From Thermobifida alba (GTDB lineage: Bacteria; Actinomycetota; Actinomycetes; Streptosporangiales; Streptosporangiaceae): a stretch of DNA of 64,000 nucleotides. A model generated the notes under the pieces. That model saw only the letters and a program-made list of their open reading frames with translations, had not been told where the DNA came from and did not search any database. Positions within the stretch are counted from its first letter, which is position 1; each line of letters begins with the position of its first letter. Below, in pieces: positions 9,303-18,469 of this stretch. The DNA is taken from assembly GCF_023208015.1 (NCBI RefSeq), contig NZ_CP051627.1, positions 4,322,422 through 4,386,421 on the forward strand. The letters are read 5' to 3'. The position numbers were made by a program, and so were the translations under genes.

Positions 9303-9906
9303 TGCCGCGCTGCCCCTTCTGGCCCGCGTCCATCGGGTGCCGCACCTTCGTCATCTCCGTGACCAGGTCGGCCGCCTCCAGCAGCGCGGGGTGGGCGCGG
9401 CGGCCGGTGACCACCACGTGCTGGTGCCCGGGGCGGTCGCGCAGGGCCGCCACCACGTCGTCGACGTCGACCCAGCCCCAGGCGATGGGGTAAGTGAACT
9501 CGTCGAGCACGTACAGGTCGTGCCGCTGCTCGGCGAGGCGGCGCTTGACCTCGGCCCAGCCCTCCGCAGCCGCGGCCGCGTGGTCGGCCTCCGTGCCCGC
9601 CTTCCGCGACCACGACCAGCCCGACCCCATCTTGTGCCACTCGACCGGACCGCCCACGCCCTTCTCGGCGTGCACCCCGGCGAGCGCCTCCAACGCGGTC
9701 TGCTCCCCGATCCGCCACTTCGCGGACTTCACGAACTGGAACACCGCGATGCGCCAGCCCTGGTTCCAGCCGCGCAGCGCCAACCCGAACGCGGCGGTGG
9801 ACTTCCCCTTGCCGTCACCGGTGTACACCATGAGCAGCGGCCGGTGGCGGCGCTGGCGGGTGGTGAGCCCGTCGTCGGGCACGACGGTCGGCTGTCCCTT
9901 GGGCAT
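9292..9906 (-). CDS. cobO: Cob(I)yrinic acid a,c-diamide adenosyltransferase CobO
   Basis: Transfers the 5'-deoxyadenosyl group of ATP to cob(I)yrinic acid a,c-diamide. It has 204 residues and is a member of the CobA/CobO/BtuR family with P-loop GDGKGKST (about 30-37) and the motifs FVKSAKWRIGE, DLYVLDEFTYP and VVTGRRAHP. Its ATG shares one base with the stop of the upstream chelatase gene. It is followed directly by cobB, which makes its substrate. Confidence 0.94.
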   Translation of the reverse strand: MPKGQPTVVPDDGLTTRQRRHRPLLMVYTGDGKGKSTAAFGLALRGWNQGWRIAVFQFVKSAKWRIGEQTALEALAGVHAEKGVGGPVEWHKMGSGWSWSRKAGTEADHAAAAAEGWAEVKRRLAEQRHDLYVLDEFTYPIAWGWVDVDDVVAALRDRPGHQHVVVTGRRAHPALLEAADLVTEMTKVRHPMDAGQKGQRGIEW

Positions 9907-11912
9907 CAGGCGGCCCTCCCAGTGGCCTCGGCAACGGCGGACGTGATCGATTCGGCGCTGACCTCGCCGACGTGGGTGTACTCGGCCCCCATGCGGCGGG
10001 CCAGGGCGGCGGCCAGCCCCATCCGGAACCGGCCCGTCTCAGAGTCGATGACCAGCGCGGCGACCCCCTCGCGGGCCAGGTGGTCGGCGGCGCGCAGGGA
10101 GCGTTCCACCGCGGCGGGTCCGGCGGTGGCCCGACCGTCGGTGACCACCACGAGCAGGGCGCGCCGGTCGGGGTCGCGCAGCCGCTCCCGCCGCAGCGTC
10201 TCCGCCGCCTCCAGCAGGCCCTCGGCTAGCGGGGTGCGGCCCCCGGCGGGCAGCTCCCGCAGGCGGGCCGCCGCCACGTCCACCGACCCGGTGGGCGGCA
10301 GCACCAGGGTGGCGTCCCGGTCCCGGAAGGTCACCAGCCCCACCCGGTCGCGTCTGCGGTAGGCGTCCAGCAGCAAGGCGAGGACAGCCGTCTTGACCTG
10401 GGCCATGCGCCGCCGGGCAGCCATGGAGCCGGAGGCGTCCACGCACAGCAGCACCAGGTTGGACTCCCGGCCCTCGAGCACGGCCCGCCGCAGGTCGGCG
10501 GGGACGAGGGACAGCCGGGCGGGTCGGGACGCGGCGGAGCGCAGCGCGGCGGCACGGACCGTGGCGGCCAGGTGGATCGGTCCCGTCCCCCGGTCCGCCG
10601 GAACGTCGCCGACGGTGCGGCCCGCCGTGGTGACCGCCCGCGAACGGCGGCCCAGCGTGCCGTTGCCGGTTCCGGCGACCGTGAACAGCCGGGCACGGTA
10701 CGCCTCCTCCGGGGCGGTGACGGACACCGGCGCCGGAACGTCGGGCCGGGGCTCGGCGTCGGGCGGGGCGGAAGCACCGGAGGGGTCCGCGGGCGCGGAG
10801 GAAGCGGAGCCCGCGTCGGACGGGACGGGGGAGTCCGGTCCGTCCTCCGGGGCGGGGCCGCCTCCCCCGCCCGGATCGTCCGGACCCGGATCCGGGTCGT
10901 CGCCGAGCACCTCGTCGAGCAGGTCCTCGTCCATGCCGGGACTGTCGAACGGGTTGCGCCGACGCCGGTGCGGCAGGGCGAGGCGGGCGGCGGCGCGCAC
11001 ATCGGCCCGGGTGACCTCGGTGCGGCCGCACCAGGCGGCGTGGGCCACGGCCGCGCGGGCGCACACCAGGTCGGCGCGCATGCCGTCCACGTCGAACGCG
11101 GCGCACACTTCGGCGACGGCGAGCAGCGCGTCCTCGCCGAGCACCACCTCCGGCAGGCGGGCGCGCGCCGCCGCCACGCGCTCGGACAGCTCCCGCTCCG
11201 CCGCGGCGTAGGCGGCGGTGAAGCCCTCCGGGTCGGCGTCGAACGCGAGCCGCCGCCGCACGATCTCCACCCGCAGCGCCGGATCGCGGGGCGCGGCGAC
11301 CTCCACCGACAGGCCGAACCGGTCCAGCAGCTGCGGACGCAGCTCGCCCTCCTCCGGGTTCATCGTCCCCACCAGGCTGAACCGCGCGGCGTGGGTGAGC
11401 GACACCCCGTCGCGCTCCACGGTGGCGCGGCCCATGGCCGCCGCGTCGAGCAGCAGGTCCACCAGGTGGTCGTGGAGCAGGTTGACCTCGTCGACGTAGA
11501 GGATGCCGCGGTGGGCGCGGGCCAGCAGCCCCGGCTCGTACTCGACGCCGCCGCCCGACAGGGCCTTCTCCAGGTGCAGGGAGCCCACCACCCGGTCCTC
11601 GCCCGCACCCACCGGCAGCTCCACCAGACGCACCGGGCGGCTGACAGAGGCGGCCGACGGGGGATGCGGCCCGTCCGGGCAGGCGGGGTCGGGGGCGGCG
11701 GGATCACAGGAGAACCGGCAGTCGGCGACCACGGTGACCGGGGGGAGCAGGGCGGCCTGCGCGCGCACCGCCGTCGACTTCGCGGTGCCCTTCTCACCCC
11801 GGACGAGCACACCCCCGATCTCGGGGCTAACACCGGTCAGGATCAGGGCCAGCATCAGGTCGTCGGAACCGACGACGGCGCTGAACGGGTACACGTGCAC
11901 GCGTTCCTCCAC
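9906..11912 (-). CDS. Magnesium-chelatase-like AAA+/VWA fusion, probable cobaltochelatase accessory subunit
   Basis: A 668-residue fusion of a ChlI-type AAA+ ATPase and a ChlD-type von Willebrand A domain. Walker A-like GEKGTAKST is near residue 38, Walker B-like ILYVDEVNLL near 135 and sensor SLVGTMNPEEGELRP after it. An acidic, proline-rich linker runs from about 325 to 410. The VWA MIDAS motif is CVDASGSM near residue 490. In actinomycetes this gene type accompanies CobN and probably replaces CobS/CobT in ATP-driven cobalt insertion; that role is inferred. GTG 11912 is preceded by GGGAG, and a B12 riboswitch lies just upstream. Confidence 0.88.
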   Translation of the reverse strand: MEERVHVYPFSAVVGSDDLMLALILTGVSPEIGGVLVRGEKGTAKSTAVRAQAALLPPVTVVADCRFSCDPAAPDPACPDGPHPPSAASVSRPVRLVELPVGAGEDRVVGSLHLEKALSGGGVEYEPGLLARAHRGILYVDEVNLLHDHLVDLLLDAAAMGRATVERDGVSLTHAARFSLVGTMNPEEGELRPQLLDRFGLSVEVAAPRDPALRVEIVRRRLAFDADPEGFTAAYAAAERELSERVAAARARLPEVVLGEDALLAVAEVCAAFDVDGMRADLVCARAAVAHAAWCGRTEVTRADVRAAARLALPHRRRRNPFDSPGMDEDLLDEVLGDDPDPGPDDPGGGGGPAPEDGPDSPVPSDAGSASSAPADPSGASAPPDAEPRPDVPAPVSVTAPEEAYRARLFTVAGTGNGTLGRRSRAVTTAGRTVGDVPADRGTGPIHLAATVRAAALRSAASRPARLSLVPADLRRAVLEGRESNLVLLCVDASGSMAARRRMAQVKTAVLALLLDAYRRRDRVGLVTFRDRDATLVLPPTGSVDVAAARLRELPAGGRTPLAEGLLEAAETLRRERLRDPDRRALLVVVTDGRATAGPAAVERSLRAADHLAREGVAALVIDSETGRFRMGLAAALARRMGAEYTHVGEVSAESITSAVAEATGRAA

Positions 11913-11948
11913 AGGCTCCCGCTGGGGGTGGGCAAAAGCGGCAGCCGT

Positions 11949-12117
11949 GCCGAGGCCGGTCTTCGGACTTCCTGATCAGCACCGTCCGATCGCCTTCCCG
12001 GACCCTCGTCCAGTGGCTGCGCTCACGCGCATGATCGGCGGTTCCCAGGTCACCGCAGCGGGCCTGTGCCGGATTCGCACCGGCTTCCCGATTATCCCCG
12101 TGGCCGGGGCACCTCGG
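11949..12117 (-). promoter_or_regulatory. Cobalamin riboswitch upstream of the chelatase-cobO-cobB operon
   Basis: Read on the minus strand it has GGGAAGCCGGTGCGAATCCG, then GCCACTG, then a B12-box form (GAAGTCCGAAGACCGG). The closing P1 helix pairs CCGAGG with CCTCGG at the two ends. It stops about 35 bases before the GTG start of the chelatase gene. Adenosylcobalamin should repress this operon. The divergent cobL gene starts 88 bases beyond its 5' end. Confidence 0.9.
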
Positions 12118-12204
12118 TGGTTCTGCCGCGGCCGAGTCTAGCCGGTGGCGGTGCGGGTGCCCGGAGGGCGGGGTCACTTCCCCGGTCGGTTAGGGTTGCC
12201 CGCC

Positions 12205-13422
12205 ATGGAAACACCGGTCACCGTGGTCGGCGTGGGCGCCGACGGCTGGGAGGGGCTGCCGCCCGCCTCCCGCGTGGCGATCCGCGACGCCGAGGTGGTC
12301 ATCGGCGGCGCCCGGCACCTGGCCCTGGTCCCCGACACCGGGGCGGTACGCGAACCCTGGCCCTCTCCGCTGCTCAGCGGCCTTCCGGCGATGCTGGATC
12401 GGTACCGCGGCCGCAGGGTGGCGGTCCTCGCCTCCGGCGACCCCCTGCTGTCCGGGGTGGGTACCACCCTGGTGCGCCTGCTCGGCGCGGACCGGGTGCG
12501 CATCCTGCCCGCCGTGAGTTCCGTCGCCCTGGCGCGGGCCCGGATGCGGTGGAGCGCGGAGTCCGTGGACGTGGTGACGCTCGTGGGACGCGACGTCGAC
12601 GCGGTGCGCCGCTACTTCACCCCCGGACGGCGGCTGGTCGTGCTCTCCTCCGACGGCACCACCCCCGCCCGGGTGGCCGCGCGGCTGGTGGAGGACGGTC
12701 TGGGCGGCAGCCGGATGACCGTCCTGGCCGACCTCGGCGCCGAGCACGAGACACGGCGGGACGCCACCGCGGCGGAGTGGGGCGGGCGGGCCGCGCCCGC
12801 GCTGAACGTGGTGTGCGTGGAGGTCGCGACGGACGGCGGGCATCCCGTCACGCCCGGACTGCCCGACGAGGTCTTCGACCACGACGGCCAGCTCACCAAG
12901 CGGGAGCTGCGGATCGCCGCGGTGTGCGCGCTCGGCCCGCGTCCCGGGGCGCTGCTGTGGGACGTCGGGGCCGGAGCGGGGTCGGTGGCCGTGGAGTGGC
13001 TGCGCGCCGACCCCCGGTGCCGGGCCGTCGCGGTCGAGCGGCACCCCGAACGGGTGCGCCGCATCGCCCGCAACGCCGCCCGGTTGGGTGTGCCGTCCCT
13101 GCGCGTGGTCCACGGCGCCGCCCCCGAGGCACTGGCCGGCCTGGAGTCGCCGGACGCGGTGTTCGTCGGCGGCGGGGCCTCCGACCCGGCCGTGCTGGAC
13201 CTGTGCTGGTCGGCGCTGCGGCCCGGCGGCCGGATGGTGGTCCACGCGGTGACGCTGGAGACGGAGGCCGCCCTGGTGGAGCGGTGGAAGCGGCACGGCG
13301 GCGACCTGACCCGCCTGGCGGTGGAACGGGCCGCGCCGCTGGGCGCCTTCACCGGATGGAGCCCGGCCCGCCCGGTCGTCCAGTGGGCCGCGACCAAGAC
13401 AGATCAGGAGGACCAGCCATGA
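12205..13422 (+). CDS. cobL: Precorrin-6Y C5,15-methyltransferase (decarboxylating) CobL
   Basis: Bifunctional enzyme that methylates C5 and C15 of precorrin-6B and decarboxylates the C12 acetate to give precorrin-8X. It has 405 residues. The N-terminal CbiE-like half (about 1-200) has the SAM tetrapyrrole-methylase patterns VGVGADGWEGL and VLASGDPLLSGVG. The C-terminal CbiT-like half (about 220-405) has the Rossmann motif LWDVGAGAGSVAVEW. ATG 12205 matches the family N-terminus, and no clear ribosome site precedes it, so it may be leaderless. No riboswitch is seen on this strand upstream. Confidence 0.94.
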   Translation: METPVTVVGVGADGWEGLPPASRVAIRDAEVVIGGARHLALVPDTGAVREPWPSPLLSGLPAMLDRYRGRRVAVLASGDPLLSGVGTTLVRLLGADRVRILPAVSSVALARARMRWSAESVDVVTLVGRDVDAVRRYFTPGRRLVVLSSDGTTPARVAARLVEDGLGGSRMTVLADLGAEHETRRDATAAEWGGRAAPALNVVCVEVATDGGHPVTPGLPDEVFDHDGQLTKRELRIAAVCALGPRPGALLWDVGAGAGSVAVEWLRADPRCRAVAVERHPERVRRIARNAARLGVPSLRVVHGAAPEALAGLESPDAVFVGGGASDPAVLDLCWSALRPGGRMVVHAVTLETEAALVERWKRHGGDLTRLAVERAAPLGAFTGWSPARPVVQWAATKTDQEDQP

Positions 13423-14189
13423 CCGTCCACTTTGTGGGAGCCGGCCCCGGAGCCGCCGACCTGCTGACGCTGCGCGCGGTGGAGCTGCTGCGCACCACCC
13501 CCGTCTGCCTGTACGCGGGCACCTACATCGACGCCGAGATCCTGGCGCACTGCCCCGCCGACGCCGAACTGGTGGACACCCAGCACCTCGACCTCGACCA
13601 GATCACCGCCCACCTGGTCGAGGCCGACCGGCGCGGTCTGGACGCGGTCCGGCTCTGCTCCGGCGACCCGTCGGTCTACAGCGCCCTGACCGAGCAGACC
13701 CGGCGGCTCGACGCGGCGGGCGTGGCCTGGGACGTCACCCCCGGTGTGCCCGCGTACGCGGCGGCGGCGGCCCTGCTCGGCACCGAGCTGACGGTTCCCG
13801 AACTGGTGCAGACCGTGGTGCTCACCCGCACCCAGGCCCGCTCCACGCGGATGCCGGAGTCGGAGGCGCTGGCGAACGTCGCGAAGGTGCGCGGCACTCT
13901 CGTGCTGCACCTGGCGATTCGGCGGGTCCGCGCCCTCGCCGAGGAGCTGGTGCCCGAGTACGGGGCCGACTGCCCCGTGGCGGTGGTCGCGCACGCGACC
14001 CGCCCCGACGAGCTGGTGCTGCGCGGTACCCTCGCCGACATCGCCGACCAGGTGGAGGCGGCCGGGCTGCGCAAGGCCGCGGTCATCCTGGTGGGTCCGG
14101 CCGTGGCCAGCCGGGAGCTGGACGTCTGCCAGGTTGTCGGTTCGCACCTGTACGACCCGGCCCGCGACCGCGGCACCACACCCCGATGA
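13419..14189 (+). CDS. cobM: Precorrin-4 C11-methyltransferase CobM
   Basis: SAM-dependent methylation of precorrin-4 at C11 to give precorrin-5. It has 256 residues with the tetrapyrrole-methylase fold: FVGAGPGAADLLTLRA at the N-terminus and LCSGDPSVYSAL, and a TPGVPAYAAAAA motif typical of CobM/CbiF. ATG 13419 overlaps the cobL stop (ATGA) and has AGGAG at 13406-13410. It is the last gene of the two-gene cobL-cobM operon. Its final codons lie inside hairpin H2. Confidence 0.94.
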   Translation: MTVHFVGAGPGAADLLTLRAVELLRTTPVCLYAGTYIDAEILAHCPADAELVDTQHLDLDQITAHLVEADRRGLDAVRLCSGDPSVYSALTEQTRRLDAAGVAWDVTPGVPAYAAAAALLGTELTVPELVQTVVLTRTQARSTRMPESEALANVAKVRGTLVLHLAIRRVRALAEELVPEYGADCPVAVVAHATRPDELVLRGTLADIADQVEAAGLRKAAVILVGPAVASRELDVCQVVGSHLYDPARDRGTTPR

Positions 14190-14252
14190 TCTTGACAGAA
14201 AGGGGCCATGATCTGCGGTTTGGTGCCCCCTCGTGTCAAGATCATCGCGGGG
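14181..14252. terminator. Hairpin at the end of cobM (element H2)
   Basis: The arms are CCCC plus GATGATCTTGACA (14181-14197) and TGTCAAGATCATC plus GCGGGG (14234-14252), with a two-base bulge, and an inner AGGGGC/GCCCCT pairing. It starts inside the last codons of cobM. The 11-base core ATGATCTTGAC also appears in the left arm of H1. It probably terminates cobLM transcription. Confidence 0.65.
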
Positions 14253-14310
14253 TGGCGGGCGGGGGTTGTCTCCAGGCTGCGGATGGTTCCGTGCTGCGCT
14301 GACAGTCTCC

Positions 14311-14471
14311 GTCTGCTTCGGCCGGGAGGCCCGGCAGCCCTGACCCCCGCTCTGGTCTCGGAGGGATGGCCATCCTTCCGCAGCGCTTCGCCACCGGATA
14401 CCCGCCGCCCGGCAACCCCTCCCGTACCCGGGGAGCGGTCAGGGCTGCCGCGCCTCGCGGCTGAGGCAGAC
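14311..14471. repeat. Palindromic intergenic element, copy 1
   Basis: About 161 bp whose ends are imperfect 34-base inverted repeats: the left end begins GTCTGCTTCGGCCGGGAGG and the right end, read in reverse complement, begins GTCTGCCTCAGCCGCGAGG. About 30 of 34 positions match. An inner palindrome GGATGGCCATCC is present. A second copy lies 226 bases downstream, and similarity between copies continues about 35 bases past the right end. No protein-like reading frame is shared by the copies. The element could be MITE/REP-like DNA or encode a structured RNA. Confidence 0.75.
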
Positions 14472-14536
14472 CGGAAGGGTTGAGATCCTCCACCAGCCCA
14501 AGCCATTCGGGGGCCGGGCAGGTGGTGGGGTGGCTG

Positions 14537-14697
14537 GTTGGTTTCGGCCGGGAGGCCCGGCAGCCTTGACGCTTGCTCCGGTCTCGGAGGGATGGCCACC
14601 CTCCTGTAGCACTTTGCCATTGGATACCCGCCGCCCGGCAACCCCTCCCGCACCCGGGGAGCGGTCAGGGCTGCCGCGCCTCGCGGCTGAGGCAGAC
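14537..14697. repeat. Palindromic intergenic element, copy 2
   Basis: Second copy of the element at 14311, offset by 226 bases. The right part is almost identical to copy 1. Differences cluster in the left-centre (about 14569-14621). There the inner hairpin changes from GGATGGCCATCC to a form that still pairs (GGAGGG..TGG with CCACCCTCC), which favours a conserved RNA or DNA fold over a coding function. Confidence 0.75.
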
Positions 14698-14767
14698 CGG
14701 AAGGGTTGAGATCCTCCACCACCCAAGCCACCCGGAGACCGGACAGGGATCTACCCCCGGAAAACCT

Positions 14768-14827
14768 GGTGATCATGTCCCCAGCGCCGCAATCGGCCGG
14801 GCCGGTGGCGCTGGGGACATGATCACC
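14768..14827. terminator. Perfect 21-bp-arm hairpin between cobM and cobIJ (element H3)
   Basis: The arms at 14768-14788 and 14807-14827 are perfectly complementary over 21 bases (GGTGATCATGTCCCCAGCG and inward) around an 18-base loop. A-rich bases on the left (GGAAAACC) and T-rich bases on the right (GACGTTTTCGG) provide a T-run in both reading directions. This fits a bidirectional terminator between the convergent cobLM and cobG-H-IJ transcripts. Confidence 0.8.
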
Positions 14828-14848
14828 GACGTTTTCGGTCCCCGCCCG

Positions 14849-16378
14849 CTAGTCCGGCACGTACCGCCGCGTCCACACCGCGCCTGAGGCGGTCACCGAG
14901 GTGCCGGAGGAGCCCACGATGAGCAGGCAGCGCATGTCGACGCTGTCCGGGGCGAGCTTCTCCAGGGTGGTGACCTCCACCGACTCGCCAGCACGGCCCA
15001 CGTCGCGGCCGACCACCACCACGGTGTCGCCCGGACGGTGCCGCAGCAGCACCTCCCGGGCCCGCGCCACCTGCGTGCGGCGGGACCGGGACGCGGGATT
15101 GTAGACCGCGATCACCAGGTCGGCGCGGGCCGCCGCCTCCAGCCGGGCCTCGACGACCTCCCACGGCTTGAGCCGGTCCGACAGGCTTAGCACCGCGAAG
15201 TCCCCGCCGATAGGCGCGCCCGCCCGCGCGGCGACCGCCTGCACCGCCGTCAGCCCGGGCAGCACCCGCACCGGAACGTCCGCGTAGCGGGGGTCCTGCG
15301 CCGCCTCGAACACCGCCGAAGCCATGCCGAACACCCCGGCGTCCCCGCCCGACACCACGGCCACCCGCTCCCCGGCCAGCGCCAGGTCGAGGGCGAGCCG
15401 CGCCCGGTCCACTTCCACGGTGTTGCCGCTGGAGTGCCGCTGCTGGCCGGGCCGCACCGGAACCCGGTCCACGTACGGGCCGTAGCCGACGACGTGGTCG
15501 ACCTCGGCGAGCACCCGCTCCACCTCCGGGGTCAGCCACTGCTCGCCGGCGGGCCCCAGCCCCACCACGAGCAGTTCGGCGGGCGCCGGGCGGCCGGACG
15601 CCGCGGCCGCCTCGGCCGTGTGCGCCCGGGTGGTCAACCCCCGGTTGCGGGGCGCGTCGTCGCCGGTGCTCAGGATCAGCGAGAAGTAGGGGACGCTCGC
15701 CGGGTCCACGTCCCGCACCGGCAGAATCCGCTGCCCAGACATGGAGGCGCGTTCCACGTAGACCGCGTCGTCGAGCCGTCCGGCCTGTGCCAGGGCTTCG
15801 CGAACCCCCTCGAAGGTCCGGCCCAGCTTCATGACCGCCACGCCGTCGGTGTCGGCCAGCCGCCGGGCCAGTTCCGGCACGGGCAAGGTGCCGGGCAGCA
15901 CCGTGAACACGTCAGTGCGGCGCACCAGCGGGCGCGCCGCCGCAGCGGAAGCCGCGGACACCGAGGTCACCCCGGGCACCACGGTGGCGGGGAACCGCGG
16001 CGCCAACCGGTCGTGCAGATACATGTAGGAGCCGTAGAACAGCGGGTCGCCCTCGCACAGCACGACCACGTCGCGTCCCCGCTCCAGGTGCGCGGCCAGG
16101 CGGCGCGCCGACGCATCGTAGAACTCCGCGATGGCGCCCTCGTAGCCGCCGGGATGGTCGGTGGTCCCGGTGGTGACCGGGTAGACGAGCCGTTCCTCGA
16201 CCACCCCCTCGGGGATCAGGTCGGCGGCGATGGACCGCGCGATGGAGCGGCCGTGGGTACCCGAGTAGTAGGCGACCACGTCGGCCTCGGCGATGAGGCG
16301 GGCCGCCTTGCGGGTGATCAGTTCCGGGTCGCCGGGGCCCAGCCCGACTCCGTACAGGTGGCCGGAAGAGCTGCTCAT
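14849..16378 (-). CDS. cobIJ: CobIJ fusion: precorrin-2 C20-methyltransferase / precorrin-3B C17-methyltransferase
   Basis: Two SAM-dependent methylases in one 509-residue chain, as in mycobacteria. The CobI half (about 1-245) starts [19 protein letters not shown] and makes precorrin-3A. The CobJ half (about 255-500) has [31 protein letters not shown] and [10 protein letters not shown] and performs C17 methylation with ring contraction. The first motif fixes the start at ATG 16378, which overlaps the cobH stop by 3 bases. It is the last gene of cobG-cobH-cobIJ, and hairpin H3 lies just downstream. Confidence 0.95.
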   Translation of the reverse strand: MSSSSGHLYGVGLGPGDPELITRKAARLIAEADVVAYYSGTHGRSIARSIAADLIPEGVVEERLVYPVTTGTTDHPGGYEGAIAEFYDASARRLAAHLERGRDVVVLCEGDPLFYGSYMYLHDRLAPRFPATVVPGVTSVSAASAAAARPLVRRTDVFTVLPGTLPVPELARRLADTDGVAVMKLGRTFEGVREALAQAGRLDDAVYVERASMSGQRILPVRDVDPASVPYFSLILSTGDDAPRNRGLTTRAHTAEAAAASGRPAPAELLVVGLGPAGEQWLTPEVERVLAEVDHVVGYGPYVDRVPVRPGQQRHSSGNTVEVDRARLALDLALAGERVAVVSGGDAGVFGMASAVFEAAQDPRYADVPVRVLPGLTAVQAVAARAGAPIGGDFAVLSLSDRLKPWEVVEARLEAAARADLVIAVYNPASRSRRTQVARAREVLLRHRPGDTVVVVGRDVGRAGESVEVTTLEKLAPDSVDMRCLLIVGSSGTSVTASGAVWTRRYVPD

Positions 16379-17049
16379 TCCTTCTCCTGGGCGAGGGCGT
16401 TGATCGCTGCGGAGGCCATCGCCGAACCGCCGCGGCGGCCGCGCACCACCAGGTAGGGGATGCCTGCCGGGTGCGCGACCAGGGCTTCCTTGGATTCGGC
16501 GGAGCCGACGAACCCGACGGGGACGCCGATGATCGCGGCCGGCCGGGGCGCGCCCGCGTCGATCATCTCCAGCAGGTGGAACAGGGCGGTGGGGGCGTTG
16601 CCGATCGCGACGACCGCGCCCTCCAGGCGGTCCGCCCACAGTGACACCGCCGCCGCCGACTGGGTGGTGCGCCACTTCGCGGCGAGTTCCGGGACGCGGG
16701 GGTCGCGCAGCATGCACAGCACCTCGTTGTCGGCGGGCAGCCGCGACCGTGTCACCCCCGAGGCCACCATGCGCGCGTCGGTGAGGATCGGCGCCCCGGC
16801 GCGCAGCGCGCCCCGGGCCGCCGCGACGAGGTCCGGGTGGATGACCAGGTCACGGCTGAGGTCCGGCTGCCCGCAGGCGTGGATCATGCGGACGGCGACC
16901 TTCTCGGCGTCGGCGTCGAAGCCGGACAGGTCGGCCTCGGCCCGGATGGTGGCGAAGGACCGCGCGTAGATGGCGGCGCCATCGGTCTCATAGTCGTAGC
17001 GGCGGGGCGGCGGAGCCAGGGGGGTGCGGCTGTCGGAATGCGGTGTCAC
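16375..17049 (-). CDS. cobH: Precorrin-8X methylmutase CobH
   Basis: Moves the C11 methyl group to C12, turning precorrin-8X into hydrogenobyrinic acid. It has 224 residues from GTG 17049 with GGAGG just upstream. Family motifs include [12 protein letters not shown] (with the catalytic His, about residue 59), [27 protein letters not shown] and [16 protein letters not shown]. The frame continues far upstream, but that part is antisense shadow of cobG. It overlaps cobG and cobIJ by four bases each. Confidence 0.95.
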   Translation of the reverse strand: MTPHSDSRTPLAPPPRRYDYETDGAAIYARSFATIRAEADLSGFDADAEKVAVRMIHACGQPDLSRDLVIHPDLVAAARGALRAGAPILTDARMVASGVTRSRLPADNEVLCMLRDPRVPELAAKWRTTQSAAAVSLWADRLEGAVVAIGNAPTALFHLLEMIDAGAPRPAAIIGVPVGFVGSAESKEALVAHPAGIPYLVVRGRRGGSAMASAAINALAQEKE

Positions 17050-18224
17050 GTGGTCCTCCCGAGCAGGACGAGGGTGTGGGGCGTGTGCGGGGCGCCGCAG
17101 GCGCGCTCGCATCCGGCGACGTGGACGGGGCGTCCGTCGTCGCGGACGTCGGAGGTGGTGAGGCGTCGGACCAGGCCGGCCGCGTGCGACCGGGTGTCGC
17201 CCCGGCTCTTCGCGCAACCCGGGGAGCCGACGCAGGCGCTGACCCGGCTCCACGGGGAATCCGGGTCCAGGACTAGTCCCGCCTCGGTGAGCGAGGCCGC
17301 GACGCGCTCGACGCGGTCCGCGGGGATTCCGGCGACGACCACGCCCCGCCACGGGGTGAGGACGACCGTGCCCGAGTCCGCGTCGGCCGCGTCGGCGAGC
17401 GCCCGCTGCAGGGGCGGGGTGAGAACGCCCAGCGGCACCGAACCCGCCACCGCGGTCGCGGATCCCGCGATGCGGAGAATGCCGTGGAGTTCGCTGCGCC
17501 GCCGTTCCACGGCTCCCGGTCCGCCGGACCCGGCGGGGTCTCCGGTCCTTTCCGGGAATTCCTTTCCGTCGAGCAGCTCCCGGCCTTTCCCGGGGAGCCG
17601 GTGCACATTCCACCGGTCCCCGCGCACGTCGAGAAACCGGTGGGCCAGCGCGGTCAGTGCCGTGACGATGTCCGCGCCCGCCACCACGGGACCGGGCAAG
17701 GCACCGACCCGCACCTGCGCCGACTTCCCGTCGATCGCTCGTGCACCCAGGTCACAGGGCATGTCGGCGAGGTCGGCGCGGCCGTCGTCGAGGCCGAACA
17801 GGAACCGCCCCGGCAGTTCTGCCAGACGCGGATCGGCGCACAGCGCCCGGTCCAGGTCGGCGACCACGGGACGCACGTCCATACGTCCGCCGACCATTCC
17901 GGAAAGCGGCGAGGCGACGATGTTGCGCACCCGCTCGTGGGCGGGGGACGGCAGGAATCCGGCGGCCGCCACAGCGTCCGGCAATTCGTCCGGAATCTGT
18001 TCTCCGGCCGTAGTGGGAATTCCCCTGATCTGCACATTTCCGCGCGAGGTCAGATGGAGGTCGCCGTCGCCGAATTCGGCCGCGATCCGGCTGAGCGCGG
18101 CCAGTCCGCGGCGGTCGGTCCGGCCTCCGGGGACACGGATCCGCAGCAGCGCGCCGTCGGCCGCCAGATGCGGCCGCAGCACGCCGGGACAGCGGTCGGG
18201 TGGTTGTGGGTCGAACACCGGCAC
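17046..18224 (-). CDS. cobG: Precorrin-3B synthase CobG
   Basis: Oxygen-dependent monooxygenase that makes precorrin-3B, the step that defines the aerobic route. About 392 residues from GTG 18224. The nitrite/sulfite-reductase-type fold shows [14 protein letters not shown] near the N-terminus and Fe-S ligand cysteines in the motifs [10 protein letters not shown] and CERACG near the C-terminus. Longer frames run into the riboswitch of divergent cobN, so 18224 is the best start. No riboswitch is visible on this strand. It is the first gene of cobG-cobH-cobIJ. Confidence 0.9.
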   Translation of the reverse strand: MPVFDPQPPDRCPGVLRPHLAADGALLRIRVPGGRTDRRGLAALSRIAAEFGDGDLHLTSRGNVQIRGIPTTAGEQIPDELPDAVAAAGFLPSPAHERVRNIVASPLSGMVGGRMDVRPVVADLDRALCADPRLAELPGRFLFGLDDGRADLADMPCDLGARAIDGKSAQVRVGALPGPVVAGADIVTALTALAHRFLDVRGDRWNVHRLPGKGRELLDGKEFPERTGDPAGSGGPGAVERRRSELHGILRIAGSATAVAGSVPLGVLTPPLQRALADAADADSGTVVLTPWRGVVVAGIPADRVERVAASLTEAGLVLDPDSPWSRVSACVGSPGCAKSRGDTRSHAAGLVRRLTTSDVRDDGRPVHVAGCERACGAPHTPHTLVLLGRTT

Positions 18225-18261
18225 ATGGTTGCATACGCCCTCAACTGGTGCGCTAAGGTGG

Positions 18262-18438
18262 GCGGGCCGTGGTGAACGGGAAGCCGGTGCGAAACCGGCG
18301 CGGCCCTCGCCACTGTGATCGAGGAGTCGTCGGGCCTCACCCGGGTTGGGAGACCACCCCGGGGACCACTGGGTGACCACCCGGGAAGGTCGGCCCGCCG
18401 GCGGTGACTCGTCAGCCAGGAGACCGGCCACGGCACGT
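18262..18438 (+). promoter_or_regulatory. Cobalamin riboswitch upstream of cobN, with an enlarged variable arm
   Basis: The conserved parts are GGGAAGCCGGTGCGAAACCGG, GCCACTGTGATC, and the B12 box GTCAGCCAGGAGACCGGCC (about 18410-18430). P1 can form between GGCCGTGG and CCACGGC. About 100 bases separate CCACTG from the B12 box, more than in the other riboswitches of the window, and they can fold into GC-rich hairpins (CCCGGGTTGGG.. and ACCACTGGGTGACCACCCGGG). It lies in the divergent space between cobG and cobN. Confidence 0.9.
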
Positions 18439-18469
18439 CATGTCCACGAGGGTTTTGGAGACATCGACC

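Noticed and set aside
13676-14776. A minus-strand frame of 366 codons running through both palindromic elements
   Set aside because: It gives similar peptides in both copies only because the DNA is duplicated. Differences between copies change amino acids freely, and the rest is antisense to cobM.
17046-18431. Longer N-terminus for CobG starting at 18431
   Set aside because: The extra 69 codons lie opposite the cobN riboswitch and are not protein-like. GTG 18224 fits the domain start.
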